64,000 bases of DNA from JAUILH01 sp965230535 (GCA_965230535.1 OZ246009.1:1674001-1738000), one strand, 5' to 3'; counted from the stretch's first letter, positions 15,073 through 25,515 are shown. Program-made: numbers and translations. Notes: a model not told the origin generated them from the sequence alone.

Positions 15073-16851
15073 GTGGAAAGACTCAGGAGCATTAATTGGA
15101 AGCAGGTTTCATTTGTTGGAGTAGGCTTACTGGTCTTTATTTACATCATAGCAAGAGCGTATCATGTAGCACCATATCAGGATGAAGTAAGCACGTTTTT
15201 TCTCTATGTTCAATCAGGGAACGTTAACCCATATGAAGCTCATTTAGATGCCAATAACCATGTATTGAATTCGCTATTGTCTAATTGGTCGTACAGGCTG
15301 CTTGGAGGAACAAGTTTCTTAGCAATTAGATTGCCAAGCGTGTTGAGTTTTCTGGTATTGTTCGGATACCTTTTTCACTATACAAAATTGTTTTCCAGTT
15401 CATTCAAAGCACTTTGGTTTAAACTTGGAATGATCACTTGCTTTTATACCATCAGCTTTTTCTCCCTGGCCAGAGGTTATGGCATGTCTTACGCTTTTTT
15501 AATCGCGTCATTATATCATTTGTATCGCCTCAATTCCGAAAAAGATAAATCGTTATTCCATTTGACACTTGGGGGAATTATGGGAGGATTAGCCCTCTGG
15601 AGTAACCTGTCTTTGTTGCTTCTTATAATGTGTATGACTTTGTTTTTTCTGGTGGTTTTTTTGAGCAAGAGGAGATCTGTCTGGCAGGGGATCACCATAT
15701 GGTTATTACTAACGATTCCCTTGATATATGCGGTAGACTATTTATTTCTGTTGAAATCTGAGGGCATGTTATACCTGGGAGAATCCAGCGATCTTTTTGG
15801 AAAGTCAATTTTTCCTTTGCTCAGAGATATTTATGAAGGCGCCTTTTTCAGGATAACAGTGTACGTTTTAATTATTGCATCAAGCGTATGGAGTATTTTT
15901 CATGCCGTTAAAACAAAGAAACTAAGCAATTCAGGGATCACCACCGTTTTGTTTTGGAGCGCATTCCTGGGCATCATTTTAAGTCATGAAATTCTGGGAA
16001 TCAAATATCCGGTGGACAGAGCATTATTTCACTTGTTTTTGCTGGGAGCAATGGGCATTCACTTTTCTTTGGATTTAATCAGGCCTCAGAAAACACATTT
16101 TATCGGTCTGGCTTTTGCCCTTCCATTTCTTATTCAGTTATTGATGAGCTACAACCTGGTTTATGCGCCATTGTGGAGACCAATCACCATGCCCGCGAGT
16201 TTTGTTTATCAGATTAAATGGAACAGTCAGGAGGATCAAACACCTTTGATAATGGCAGCGCCACCGTTGGAGTACACCTACAATCACTACAATATTATTA
16301 AGAAGGAGAACTTAAATGTGGCTCAGGTAGGGGAGTATAGTGAAGTAGCAGATTTTTTGATTTTAAGTGAATGGAGCAGACAAGCAAATATGGACCGTTA
16401 TGAGCTTATAGATAGTTTTCCGGCCTGTAATGCGAAACTCCTGAAACGAAAGGTTCCTGTGCATTGGGAAATTCACGATAGCATAGTGGTGGATACATCA
16501 ATTCTAATTAAGCAAGCTTATACAGAGTTTAAACCTATATGGACAGATAAGTATGTGAATGAATCTTTTAGAATAGATCTTAGCGCGGATATTGAATTGG
16601 GCCGTGTTGACGCAGATATATCTTTTGTCTTAGAGTTGAGATCTTATACCGAAGAGAAATTGATATACCTTCCTTTTGACTTAAAACGAATTCAGTCGGA
16701 AACATTGATGACACGTTTTTCCAAGTCCTTTTTTATTGAAAAAATCACAGGAGATTCCAAGTACATTTTCATGTATATCTGGAGTCCGGAAGGGGATATC
16801 GGTCAAATAGATGATTTGAGAATTAACATCTCCAGAGCACAGGTTTACTAA
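15073..16851 (+). CDS. GT-C superfamily membrane glycosyltransferase-like protein
   Basis: A 592-residue polytopic protein with a GTG start. About ten hydrophobic segments fill residues 15-360. The first periplasmic loop carries the acidic pair expected of polyprenyl-phosphate-dependent GT-C enzymes (YHVAPYQDEVSTFFLY) and a conserved-looking LDANNHVLNSLLSNWSYRLLG. The final 230 residues are soluble and beta-rich. Such enzymes move a sugar from a lipid carrier to an acceptor outside the membrane. The substrate cannot be read from sequence. The stop overlaps the convergent Nudix gene by 4 bp. PMT/ArnT-like and uncharacterised Bacteroidota families fit equally well. Confidence 0.7.
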   Translation: MERLRSINWKQVSFVGVGLLVFIYIIARAYHVAPYQDEVSTFFLYVQSGNVNPYEAHLDANNHVLNSLLSNWSYRLLGGTSFLAIRLPSVLSFLVLFGYLFHYTKLFSSSFKALWFKLGMITCFYTISFFSLARGYGMSYAFLIASLYHLYRLNSEKDKSLFHLTLGGIMGGLALWSNLSLLLLIMCMTLFFLVVFLSKRRSVWQGITIWLLLTIPLIYAVDYLFLLKSEGMLYLGESSDLFGKSIFPLLRDIYEGAFFRITVYVLIIASSVWSIFHAVKTKKLSNSGITTVLFWSAFLGIILSHEILGIKYPVDRALFHLFLLGAMGIHFSLDLIRPQKTHFIGLAFALPFLIQLLMSYNLVYAPLWRPITMPASFVYQIKWNSQEDQTPLIMAAPPLEYTYNHYNIIKKENLNVAQVGEYSEVADFLILSEWSRQANMDRYELIDSFPACNAKLLKRKVPVHWEIHDSIVVDTSILIKQAYTEFKPIWTDKYVNESFRIDLSADIELGRVDADISFVLELRSYTEEKLIYLPFDLKRIQSETLMTRFSKSFFIEKITGDSKYIFMYIWSPEGDIGQIDDLRINISRAQVY

Positions 16852-17585
16852 ATATGAATCTCGAAATGAAAGCCCTCTTTCTGCAACTGGGTATATCGGT
16901 TTTCATCAAATGAGTAAAGCTTGGCCGGTCTGTGAGATACATTGGTTTCAGATTCCTCGAGATCTGTCAGAATGTTAAAAGTCTTAATCTTTTTCCTGAA
17001 ATTGCTTGGGTCCAATGAGGTTTGATAAATGGCTTCATACAACTCCTGAAATTGCGCCAGAGTAAATTTTTTGGGAAGTAACTCAAATCCGATTGGTTTG
17101 ATTTTAGCGTCTTTTTGAAGCTTGTCCATAGAAGCAGAAATGATCTCAGCATGGTCAAACCCCAATTCTGGCAGCTCGGTAACTTTCCACCATTTTGCTG
17201 TACTTGTTCTGGAGGAAGGGATCAACTCAATAGAAGAAATATCTACTAAAGCATAGTAGGCAATGGTGACAACGCGTCCCAATGGGTGTCTGTCCGGGTT
17301 TCCAAAAGCACCAACCTGATTGAGGTAAACATCCTTTACGCCGGTTAATTCTTCTAGAATTCGATTGGCCGCATGGTCAATGTCTTCTTCCGGATTTACT
17401 AAATCTCCAGGCAACGCCCATTTCCCTTTACATGGTTCTTCACCACGTTCTATTAGCAATATTTTTAGATCTGTGTCGTCAAATCCAAATACAACAGGGT
17501 CAATTGACATGGCAAAATGGAAGAAATCATCCAGAGGAATGTTGTAAATGTCAATGTCTTCTTTTTTGTAATCGTGTTTTCGCAT
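16848..17585 (-). CDS. NrtR-like Nudix-fold transcriptional regulator
   Basis: A 245-residue protein with an N-terminal Nudix fold (about 20-160) and a C-terminal winged helix (about 165-240: PKKFTLAQFQELYEAIY..., DPSNFRKKI). The Nudix box is degenerate (GDLVNPEEDIDHAANRILEE then LTGV). The catalytic REUXEE core is broken, as in NrtR proteins, which bind ADP-ribose or related nucleotides as effectors instead of cleaving them. NrtR members control NAD or sugar metabolism genes next to them. Here the neighbours are a membrane glycosyltransferase and a protease, so the target is unknown. It is divergent from the M43 protease. Confidence 0.8.
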   Translation of the reverse strand: MRKHDYKKEDIDIYNIPLDDFFHFAMSIDPVVFGFDDTDLKILLIERGEEPCKGKWALPGDLVNPEEDIDHAANRILEELTGVKDVYLNQVGAFGNPDRHPLGRVVTIAYYALVDISSIELIPSSRTSTAKWWKVTELPELGFDHAEIISASMDKLQKDAKIKPIGFELLPKKFTLAQFQELYEAIYQTSLDPSNFRKKIKTFNILTDLEESETNVSHRPAKLYSFDENRYTQLQKEGFHFEIHI

Positions 17586-17824
17586 CTGTGAAGTAGTAGA
17601 TCAATCAAAGGTAATTTTTTTCCGGATCAAGACAGACCTGATCACCTGTAAATTACATTTCTATCGTGGATTCATAAATAAAAAATTCACGTTTAAAATT
17701 TGTAACATTTTTTACGGATTTGTGTCAAAATCCATCTTAAGGTAAAAATAACCATAAGTTATGGTATTGTAAACTAAAAGTGTTTTTATTATTGTGCCAT
17801 CATTCATTTTTAAGATCAAAACAG

Positions 17825-19159
17825 ATGAGTACTATTTGGAAAAAAATTGGAGTGGGAGCACTTGCCATAAGTAGCTTTCAGGGGTACGGACAAGAGGGCA
17901 GTACCTTTACCTGGACAAATGGAGATGACCATCAAACAGCTCAGGTTAAATGTGGTTGCGGCAGAGCTCACGCCAGATTGTTAGAGTTAAATCCGAATGA
18001 ATTGTCGGAGATTGAAGCTTTGAGACTTTGGACAAAATCGTTTAAACAGTCGGGAGAGCGATCCTCATACACCATACCAGTTGTTTTTCATGTGAATGAT
18101 GATGTGAATCCTTATAAGGTAACAGCAGCACAGATTCAATCGGCCATAGATATTTTAAATGAAGATTATAATGGTGCAAATCCGGAGTTCAATAATTTAA
18201 GACCAGAATTCCAGTCTATTGCGGCCAATGTGCAAATTCAGTTTTGTTTGGCAACCAAAGATCCTCAGGGAAATCCAACCAGCGGAATTACCTATCACTA
18301 TAACAATTATAACGGTGAGGAACCTGATGGCACAGGGTCAACAGTGAAGCACCTTTCCGGATGGCCTGGGAACAAATACCTGAATATTTGGGTGGTAGAT
18401 GAAGTATTCAACGACGGAGATTTGTATGGTTCAGGTTGGGCGTACCGACCAAGTAGTTGGGCAGACAACAATGATGTTGACGGAATTATGTACAATCACA
18501 GATATTTAGGATACACAGGATCATCAGATGTAACCGGACCTTCAGATTGGCAGGCGCACATGGCAAGAGTATTGACACATGAAGTTGGACATTACCTAAA
18601 CCTTCATCATACTTTTGAGAATTACTGCTCTGCGCCAGGTGATGAGGTGGCAGACACTCCTCCGGTATATTATCATGGAAGTAACAACTGTCAGCAGTTA
18701 GGAACCTTGTGTTCTGGCGTAACGGTTGTGAATGATGAAAACTATATGGACTATACTCCGTGTTCGAGTATGTTTACTGAGGGACAAAAAACGAGAATGC
18801 ATGCAGCATTAAATTCTTCAGTTGCCGGAAGAAATAACTTATGGTCTTCAGGAAATTTAATAGCTACAGGATGTAATACAGTTTCTTCAGTGAATGACAT
18901 CACAATTACCGATATGCAAATTAGTCCAAATCCTTTTGAAAGCAGATTTACCATAAATATGCATTTAACCGGACAAGATGATGTGGCGGTTACTATTTTA
19001 AATACACTTGGGGAAACTGTGTGGAAAAAGGATAATTATCACGTACAGGGACATACGACTATTGAAGTGAATGATGTTGATCTTCCGGTGGGCTTGTACG
19101 TTGTTTCAGTAACTACAAAAGGAGGAAATGTTATGACCACGAAACTGATCAAAAACTAA
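17825..19159 (+). CDS. Secreted M43 (pappalysin-like) metalloprotease with T9SS tail
   Basis: A 444-residue protein from ATG 17825 (MSTIWKKIGVGALAISSF is the signal region). A pro-segment holds CGCGRAHARLLELNP. The catalytic domain has the zinc motif HEVGHYLNLHH (first His at about residue 252) and the Met-turn region NYMDYTPCSSMFT, with paired Cys typical of M43B peptidases. The last 80 residues are a type A T9SS sorting domain (ISPNPFESRFTINM...LPVGLYVVSV...TKLIKN). It is therefore an exported, cell-surface or released zinc endopeptidase. It is monocistronic with a strong terminator. Confidence 0.9.
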   Translation: MSTIWKKIGVGALAISSFQGYGQEGSTFTWTNGDDHQTAQVKCGCGRAHARLLELNPNELSEIEALRLWTKSFKQSGERSSYTIPVVFHVNDDVNPYKVTAAQIQSAIDILNEDYNGANPEFNNLRPEFQSIAANVQIQFCLATKDPQGNPTSGITYHYNNYNGEEPDGTGSTVKHLSGWPGNKYLNIWVVDEVFNDGDLYGSGWAYRPSSWADNNDVDGIMYNHRYLGYTGSSDVTGPSDWQAHMARVLTHEVGHYLNLHHTFENYCSAPGDEVADTPPVYYHGSNNCQQLGTLCSGVTVVNDENYMDYTPCSSMFTEGQKTRMHAALNSSVAGRNNLWSSGNLIATGCNTVSSVNDITITDMQISPNPFESRFTINMHLTGQDDVAVTILNTLGETVWKKDNYHVQGHTTIEVNDVDLPVGLYVVSVTTKGGNVMTTKLIKN

Positions 19160-19222
19160 GCTAAAATTTTCTTTGTTGTAGTGGCGTTAGGAGGTATTGT
19201 AAGCAGGGATCGTCTAACGTGT

Positions 19223-19257
19223 AAAGTCCACTCCTTATCATTTGGGGAGTGGACTTT
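19223..19257. terminator. Terminator between the M43 protease and the convergent GH2 operon
   Basis: A perfect 12-bp stem (AAAGTCCACTCC at 19223-19234, GGAGTGGACTTT at 19246-19257) with an 11-nt loop. Only short T runs follow on either side. Placed between convergent ends at 19159 and 19272, it may serve both. Confidence 0.7.
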
Positions 19258-19271
19258 CGTATTTTTAGGAA

Positions 19272-22200
19272 CTACTGTTTCTTTGGAATGATAATGAAAG
19301 AATAGTGGTAAGCTTTTGCAGGGATGCAGTATTCGTCATTTACCAATCTGCCCCATGAAGTATCACCGCCAAGTCCCATTTGAAGATGGTCTATGTTCCA
19401 TCTCACAAGCTGGCCCGTTCGAACATCAATGGCGTGCTTAGATGTCACAGGTACCAAACCTGAAGCTGATTTTCCGCCATCTTTGCCCATCTCAAAATCA
19501 ATTTCCGACTGATCAAATGGCCAGACGCTGCCATTCAACAAATAATTGTCATAAGGTTTTGCAGTTAGCTTTAATTGCCCATTAAGTACACGCATCCAAC
19601 GAATGTCCGTTTTATTACCACTTTCTTGCGGACGAATGTACTGGTGGTACTGGTCTTCAATAAAGCCACTATAAACGCCAATTTTTGCTCCCGTTTTTCG
19701 GTCCCAATAACTTTCATGAGGCCCACGTCCATACCACTCCGTTTCTGTAAAAGTTTTGGTCAGAATTAAGGACATGCCCATTCTCGGAATATTAGGTAAT
19801 GTATCTGAATTAGGAGAAAACTTACAGTCAAGCAATAATTCGCCGTTATAAGAGAAAAGGAAATCTACAGAGTAGTTTGCCACATTATCAGGAAGTTGAT
19901 ACATCAGCTTGAATTGAATTCCTTGTTCATTTTTTTCAGGATTTTCAGCAAGAGAAGATGTAAATTCTGTTGAGGCACGTTTCCAGATTTGTGCCCATTT
20001 GTGCATGCCATTTCCTAAGTCATTATCTGTTGGTGCCCTCCAGAAGTTTGGTTGAATGGCTTGCTTTGTGATGACTTGATCGTCAACTGTCCATGAAACT
20101 ATACCACCGGTTTTGGAGTCCAGAATCAATTTGTTCTCGCCTGTTTCCAGAATAATTTGATCTCCTTTATTCTCAATTGTGGCCAATCCCTTTCGATCTT
20201 CAAAATCCATAATGTAGGGTTTGGAAAATAAGGTATCTGCTTCCTGAATCACAAATTGCTCAAAGGCTAATTCATGTCCTTTTTCCAGAAGCCCTTCTCG
20301 TTCCATTGTGATCAATGAACTTGTCAAAATACATTCAGACATACCCAATTCCCCATAATTGATCTTAAAAGTTTTAGACTCTTGTGCGGGAATTTGAAGA
20401 TTCGGGATTTCTCCAGAATGAATTCGTCTTCCTTCAGTTTCAATTTGCCATTTGAGGCCCACCATATCAAATGACCTGAAGAAGTTCTTATTGCTGATGG
20501 TTAACTCGGAAGTTTCCTGATTCCATTCAAAACTGGCTGGTTGATAGACTTTCTTAACCTCATATAAGTGTGGATGAGGATTTCTATAAGGATCTACGAG
20601 TCCATTGTTGAGGAAATTTCCATCAGTTGGAAGATCTGGGTGATAATCGTGTCCATATGCCAAATACGGATTCCCTTTCTCATCCTTATATTCTAACGAT
20701 TGATCGACCCAATCCCAAATAAAGCCACCTTGTAGGGAAGGGTAGCGTTCAATGATGTCCCAATAGTCTTGCAAATTTCCAACCGAATTCCCCATGGCAT
20801 GTGCATATTCGATCATTATTCCGGGTTTTTGAGGATCATTCATTGCATAGTCTTCCAGCTTTGATGGTCTTGGATACATGGGACAAAATAAGTCGGAATA
20901 GGGGAGGTGACTGGCTGGTTCATATTGTACTGGCCTGGTGGCATCATGTTTTTTTAGCCAGGTATAAGTTTCTTCAAAAATTTTGCCGACTCCTGCTTCA
21001 TTGCCTAAGGACCAAATTATAATGGAAGGATGATTGCGATCTCTGTAGAACATACGTTGTGTTCGATCCAAATGTGCAGCCAACCATGACATTTCATTCC
21101 CCAACTGAGTACTCTCGTCAATGGCCAGAGGATGACTTTCAATGTTGGCTTCATCTATGACATATAAGCCATGTTTGTCGCAGAGCTCATACCAATATGG
21201 ATGATTCGGATAATGACTGGATCGGACAGCATTGATGTTGTTTGCCTTCATTAAACGAACGTCCCGCTCCATACTTTCTTTAGAAACAACATGCCCGGTA
21301 TGAGGATCTGTTTCGTGTCTGTCGACTCCTCGAATATAGATTGCTTTGCCATTTACAAGTAACTGACTGTTTTCGATTGTCACGTTCCTAAAGCCAATGG
21401 AGGTTTCAATGAATTGATCTGTTTCTCCGGTTTTTTCGGGAAGTTCGGTCAGCGCAATGGAAAGTTGATACAAGTCAGGCGTCTCAGCGGTCCACGATTG
21501 CACATGATCAATGAGTGTGTCTAGCCTTACCTTTGTGATTTGTTTGGGCGAAATCTCCAGTTTCTTCTTGTAGAAGAAGTGGCTCATTCCTTCTTTACTT
21601 AATTCTACGGTAAGCCACTTATATGGTACAGAATTCAGGGCATTTTCAATGTCAAGATTCAATTCAAATTTTCCATGTTTAAATGAACTGTCCAGATCGG
21701 CGATCACCTCAAAATCTTTGATTGATATTTTAGGCTTTGCATATAGAAATACCTCTCGCTCAGTTCCACTCATTCTAAGCATATCCTGACTTTCAAGATA
21801 GCTGGCGTCACTCCATCTGTACATCTGAATGGCAATGAGATTATCGCCTTCTTTTACGAATGGTGTCAGGTTGAATTCCGCCGGTGTTTTCGATCCCTGA
21901 GAATAGCCAACATACTGTCCGTTAACATATAGGTACATAGCCGATTTAGCACCTGCAAAATGAATGATGATGTCATCATCAAGCCATGACTTGTCTATGT
22001 TAAAATGTCGACGGTAAGTGCCCACGGGATTGTAATCTTCCGGCGCATCTGGCCATTTCGTGGTGAAGGGGTAACGCTCATCAAGGTATATGGGATGGTC
22101 ATATCCTTCGACCTCCCAGTTGGCCGGAACGGGGATGCTATCCCATTGTGTGTCGTTAAGCGAATTAGAGTAGAAGTTTTGAATTCTGTCTTTTGGAGAT

Positions 22201-22472
22201 CGAACCCAATGGAACTTCCAATATCCGTTTAAAGATTGATACCTTCCGGAGTTTTCCAGCACGTTTTTCTGGGCTTGTTCTCTGCTTTCAAAGGCAAAGA
22301 AATGAGCATGAGGAGGTAATTTGTTTTCTCCAAATGCTGTATGATCGTTATGCAAATTTTGAATTCGTTCTTCACCATCGGGAAGAGTAGACGGCTTCTC
22401 ATTGGCTTTTTCCTCTTTACCAGAGCATGCAACAAGGAATAAGCATAAAACTATGTGCAGGAATTTATTCAT
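19272..22472 (-). CDS. GH2 beta-galactosidase-type lipoprotein
   Basis: A 1,066-residue glycoside hydrolase family 2 enzyme of the long LacZ type. The N-terminus is a lipoprotein signal (MNKFLHIVLCLFLVAC). Sugar-binding and immunoglobulin-like domains occupy about 60-350. The TIM barrel holds the acid/base Glu492 (WSLGNEAG) and nucleophile Glu555 (IMIEYAHAMGNS), and a Bgal small-chain domain closes the protein. Surface or periplasmic anchoring suggests hydrolysis of beta-galactosides from external glycans. The start overlaps the stop of the fusion gene at 22465 by 8 bp, making it the third gene of a coupled operon. The linkage specificity is not readable. Confidence 0.9.
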   Translation of the reverse strand: MNKFLHIVLCLFLVACSGKEEKANEKPSTLPDGEERIQNLHNDHTAFGENKLPPHAHFFAFESREQAQKNVLENSGRYQSLNGYWKFHWVRSPKDRIQNFYSNSLNDTQWDSIPVPANWEVEGYDHPIYLDERYPFTTKWPDAPEDYNPVGTYRRHFNIDKSWLDDDIIIHFAGAKSAMYLYVNGQYVGYSQGSKTPAEFNLTPFVKEGDNLIAIQMYRWSDASYLESQDMLRMSGTEREVFLYAKPKISIKDFEVIADLDSSFKHGKFELNLDIENALNSVPYKWLTVELSKEGMSHFFYKKKLEISPKQITKVRLDTLIDHVQSWTAETPDLYQLSIALTELPEKTGETDQFIETSIGFRNVTIENSQLLVNGKAIYIRGVDRHETDPHTGHVVSKESMERDVRLMKANNINAVRSSHYPNHPYWYELCDKHGLYVIDEANIESHPLAIDESTQLGNEMSWLAAHLDRTQRMFYRDRNHPSIIIWSLGNEAGVGKIFEETYTWLKKHDATRPVQYEPASHLPYSDLFCPMYPRPSKLEDYAMNDPQKPGIMIEYAHAMGNSVGNLQDYWDIIERYPSLQGGFIWDWVDQSLEYKDEKGNPYLAYGHDYHPDLPTDGNFLNNGLVDPYRNPHPHLYEVKKVYQPASFEWNQETSELTISNKNFFRSFDMVGLKWQIETEGRRIHSGEIPNLQIPAQESKTFKINYGELGMSECILTSSLITMEREGLLEKGHELAFEQFVIQEADTLFSKPYIMDFEDRKGLATIENKGDQIILETGENKLILDSKTGGIVSWTVDDQVITKQAIQPNFWRAPTDNDLGNGMHKWAQIWKRASTEFTSSLAENPEKNEQGIQFKLMYQLPDNVANYSVDFLFSYNGELLLDCKFSPNSDTLPNIPRMGMSLILTKTFTETEWYGRGPHESYWDRKTGAKIGVYSGFIEDQYHQYIRPQESGNKTDIRWMRVLNGQLKLTAKPYDNYLLNGSVWPFDQSEIDFEMGKDGGKSASGLVPVTSKHAIDVRTGQLVRWNIDHLQMGLGGDTSWGRLVNDEYCIPAKAYHYSFIIIPKKQ

Positions 22473-25400
22473 ACGTCAGGTTGAAGTAATCTTCTTTCAA
22501 AACCGTCTTCATTCTTTTCAGAAGTTCTTTGGCATTGTCTTCATTGAAGATGATTGGAGGTTTGATTTTTATGGCATTGTGATCTTTGCCGTCTGTACTC
22601 ATTAGAATACCGAAATCCTTCATTCTGTTTACAAGGTAATTTGCCTTTTTGGGAAGTGGTTTTTTATCTGCATCAACCAACTCAAAACCAAGGAATAAAC
22701 CTTGCCCTCTGATATCCTGGATAACCGGAAAATCTTCTTGTAGTTTTTTGAGTTCTGATTTTAGGAATTCTCCTGTTTTAAGGGCATTTTCCTGTAAGTT
22801 ATCATCTTTTACAACTCTTAGAACTTCTCGTCCAATAGCACATGAGACCGGATTGCCTCCGAAAGTGTTGAAATACTCCATGCCATTGGCGAATCGCTCG
22901 GCGACTTCCTGAGTGCAAACAACCGCAGCCAGTGGATGACCGTTCCCTAAAGGTTTTCCTATGGTAACGATATCCGGAATGACGCCGTGAAGTTGAAACC
23001 CCCAGAAGTGAGAGCCAACACGTCCCACACCAACCTGCACTTCATCAGAAATACAAATGCCACCAGCTTCTCTTACCGCTTTGTATGCCATGCGTAGATA
23101 GTTATCCGGGAGCTCAATCTGGCCACCACAACTGATGATGCTTTCGCAAATGAAACCGGCAAGTTCTCTGCCTTTGGCTTGAACGTTTTCAATTTGAGTA
23201 TTGACATGATCAGCATATTTTTCAGCTGCATTGTCATCTGTATAAATCCCTCTGAACGTATCTGGTAAAGGCACAATGTGCGTATGTTCCGGAGCGCCTT
23301 TTCCGCCTTTTCCATCAAATTTGTAAGAACTCACATTAATGCAGCCATTGGTATTGCCATGATAACCTATCTCAACTGCAATCATATCGCGTCTGCCAGA
23401 GTAAGCCTGAGTCATCCGTAATGCGAGCTCGTTGGCCTCACTTCCTGAATTGACAAAATGTACGACGGACAATTCTTTTGGAAAGGTACTCAGAAGCTCT
23501 CTTGCAAATTCGTTGATATTGTTGTGTAGATAGCGTGTATTGGTGTTTAGGAGGGCCATTTGTGCCTGTCCGGCCTTTACAACTCTAATATTCTCGTGTC
23601 CCACGTGCGCCACATTATTGACAGTGTCCAGGTACTTTCTGCCTGTCTTATCAATGAGGTGAACCCCAGAGCCTCTTACAATCTCCAAGGGATTTTTGTA
23701 TGACAAACTCAGGCTTTTGCCAAGATGGGTTTGTCTGTATGAAATCACATCCTCTTTATTCGAATGATTTGAAGGAATCAATGCATCTTCTTTGAACAGG
23801 AAATTGGGATCCGGACAAAGAGAAGCCCAAACATCCAAATATTTGGGGTTGGCAACTCCTGGGTAGTTGTGTTGATTCTCCAGTATGTCCAGCATCAACT
23901 GAAAATGCAAATGTGGAACCCAGCAACCATTTTCTTCAGGGCCGCCAATATAACCGAGTAGATCGCCTTTTTGCACTATATCACCTTGTTTCAGAACCGA
24001 CAGACTGCTTTGACTCAGGTGGCCATATAAACTGTAGAATGTCAAATCTGTGCTGACCTGGTGTTTGAGAATAACAGTTGGTCCGTAATCTTTGTTTATA
24101 TCGTTATTAAACACACTGAAAACTTCACCATCTACCGGAACATGAACAGGTGTTTGGGCTCTAAGCCAAAAATCTATTCCCAAATGAATGGTTCTGTATT
24201 CTGGCCCGTTATTACCTTCAATAACATAGTTGTCGGTGCTGTAAAATGGTCTGACTTCTGTATAACCTCCACAAAAAACAGAATCTGGATTTTCTTTTCT
24301 TAGCTGATCCATTTTAAACTCTCCAAGCTCCAGGTTGGTGTATTCGCTGGCATGACCTAACCATGTGCTGGAAACGCTCATATCTATTGCCTGAACCGTA
24401 TTTTGACCAATAGATGGGAACAAGTCTTTAACGGAACTGTTTTGTTGTTGTGCCCACGACAAAAATTCCAATTCCTTAGGATGAGAAGTGAAACCACAAG
24501 CTTGTCTGAAATGATATTTGGCCAGATTTGGATTGAGCTTAATCCATTTCCTAAGGGCGTCCCAGGCAGGTTTTTCACTGATTACATGGTATAAATTTTC
24601 CGGTTCTCGTTCCTTGTTAATGGCCGCTTTTGTCACCGTGATAATGAGCTGCATGGAAACCAGTGTATACAGATAATCCAGTTCATTTTCATGGATTGGA
24701 AAAGCTTTATGATAGCCCTTTATCAGAGGCAAACATGCTCCAATTGAGTCCTCATGGCCCATAATGGCGTAAGCCAGTGTCACAGCTAAATCGTTAATAC
24801 TTTGGGTGTAGACGGCATCTCCGTAATCTATGATTGCAACGACCGTCGGATTCTCCAGGTCATTTGAAACAACAATGTTGTTATCGTTGACATCATCATG
24901 AACCACACTTTTTCTTAAATCTGAATAACTGTTCTGGAATGCTTTAAATCTGTTCTGAAAGTATTGAAGTGTCTTCTGGTCTTCTTCTGAAAATAAGTGA
25001 AGATAGTCGATAGTCCACAGGGCCTGAGCAATGTCCCATTCATAATTTCTATGAGCTTTTGGATGATCGAAATTTTGAAGGCACTGTGTGAGTTTTCCGG
25101 CCTCTTCTCCCAAGCTATACAAAAGTTTATCTGAGTGAGGATTTACACCAGACCATAATCTACCGTTTAACCAGGATAGTAATCGAACATTTCTTACCTG
25201 TCCTTTGTCGTCAGTGTATTCGCACAGGTAATTTCCAGATATGTCAGGAAAGGTTTTGGGAGATTGAATTCCCAATTCATTGCCCTCAACATGACGTAGA
25301 ATTTCAAATTGAAAATTGATGAAATCCAGATCTTCGCCCGGTCTGCTCACCTTCAATAAAAAGCTTTCCGCTTCAGTTCTGATTCTGAAGTTAAAATCGC

Positions 25401-25515
25401 TTTCTCCATCAAGCGTTTCTATTTCGCCCTGAATACTGTAAAGTTCTTTAGCAATTTTTGAAGCTTCTTCAATGTCTATTTTAATATCCGAATATGACTG
25501 TGTCATGTTATTCAT
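22465..25515 (-). CDS. APH kinase-M23 peptidase-class III aminotransferase fusion
   Basis: A 1,016-residue three-part protein without a signal peptide. Residues 1-340 are an aminoglycoside-phosphotransferase-type kinase with the catalytic HDDVNDNN (His206) and metal-binding IDYGD. Residues about 420-570 are an M23 (LytM-like) fold that keeps the zinc ligands (His444 in HLGID, HLH at 535-537). Residues about 590-1016 are a class III PLP aminotransferase with NSGSEANELALRM, SDEVQVGVGRVG and Lys854 (TIGKPLGNGHP). In animals, hydroxylysine kinase (APH family) and its class III phospho-lyase act in sequence. This fusion could phosphorylate an amino alcohol and then eliminate the phosphate. It overlaps both neighbours by 8 bp (ATG 25506 is an alternative start). 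The substrate is unknown. Confidence 0.88.
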   Translation of the reverse strand: MNNMTQSYSDIKIDIEEASKIAKELYSIQGEIETLDGESDFNFRIRTEAESFLLKVSRPGEDLDFINFQFEILRHVEGNELGIQSPKTFPDISGNYLCEYTDDKGQVRNVRLLSWLNGRLWSGVNPHSDKLLYSLGEEAGKLTQCLQNFDHPKAHRNYEWDIAQALWTIDYLHLFSEEDQKTLQYFQNRFKAFQNSYSDLRKSVVHDDVNDNNIVVSNDLENPTVVAIIDYGDAVYTQSINDLAVTLAYAIMGHEDSIGACLPLIKGYHKAFPIHENELDYLYTLVSMQLIITVTKAAINKEREPENLYHVISEKPAWDALRKWIKLNPNLAKYHFRQACGFTSHPKELEFLSWAQQQNSSVKDLFPSIGQNTVQAIDMSVSSTWLGHASEYTNLELGEFKMDQLRKENPDSVFCGGYTEVRPFYSTDNYVIEGNNGPEYRTIHLGIDFWLRAQTPVHVPVDGEVFSVFNNDINKDYGPTVILKHQVSTDLTFYSLYGHLSQSSLSVLKQGDIVQKGDLLGYIGGPEENGCWVPHLHFQLMLDILENQHNYPGVANPKYLDVWASLCPDPNFLFKEDALIPSNHSNKEDVISYRQTHLGKSLSLSYKNPLEIVRGSGVHLIDKTGRKYLDTVNNVAHVGHENIRVVKAGQAQMALLNTNTRYLHNNINEFARELLSTFPKELSVVHFVNSGSEANELALRMTQAYSGRRDMIAVEIGYHGNTNGCINVSSYKFDGKGGKGAPEHTHIVPLPDTFRGIYTDDNAAEKYADHVNTQIENVQAKGRELAGFICESIISCGGQIELPDNYLRMAYKAVREAGGICISDEVQVGVGRVGSHFWGFQLHGVIPDIVTIGKPLGNGHPLAAVVCTQEVAERFANGMEYFNTFGGNPVSCAIGREVLRVVKDDNLQENALKTGEFLKSELKKLQEDFPVIQDIRGQGLFLGFELVDADKKPLPKKANYLVNRMKDFGILMSTDGKDHNAIKIKPPIIFNEDNAKELLKRMKTVLKEDYFNLTYE

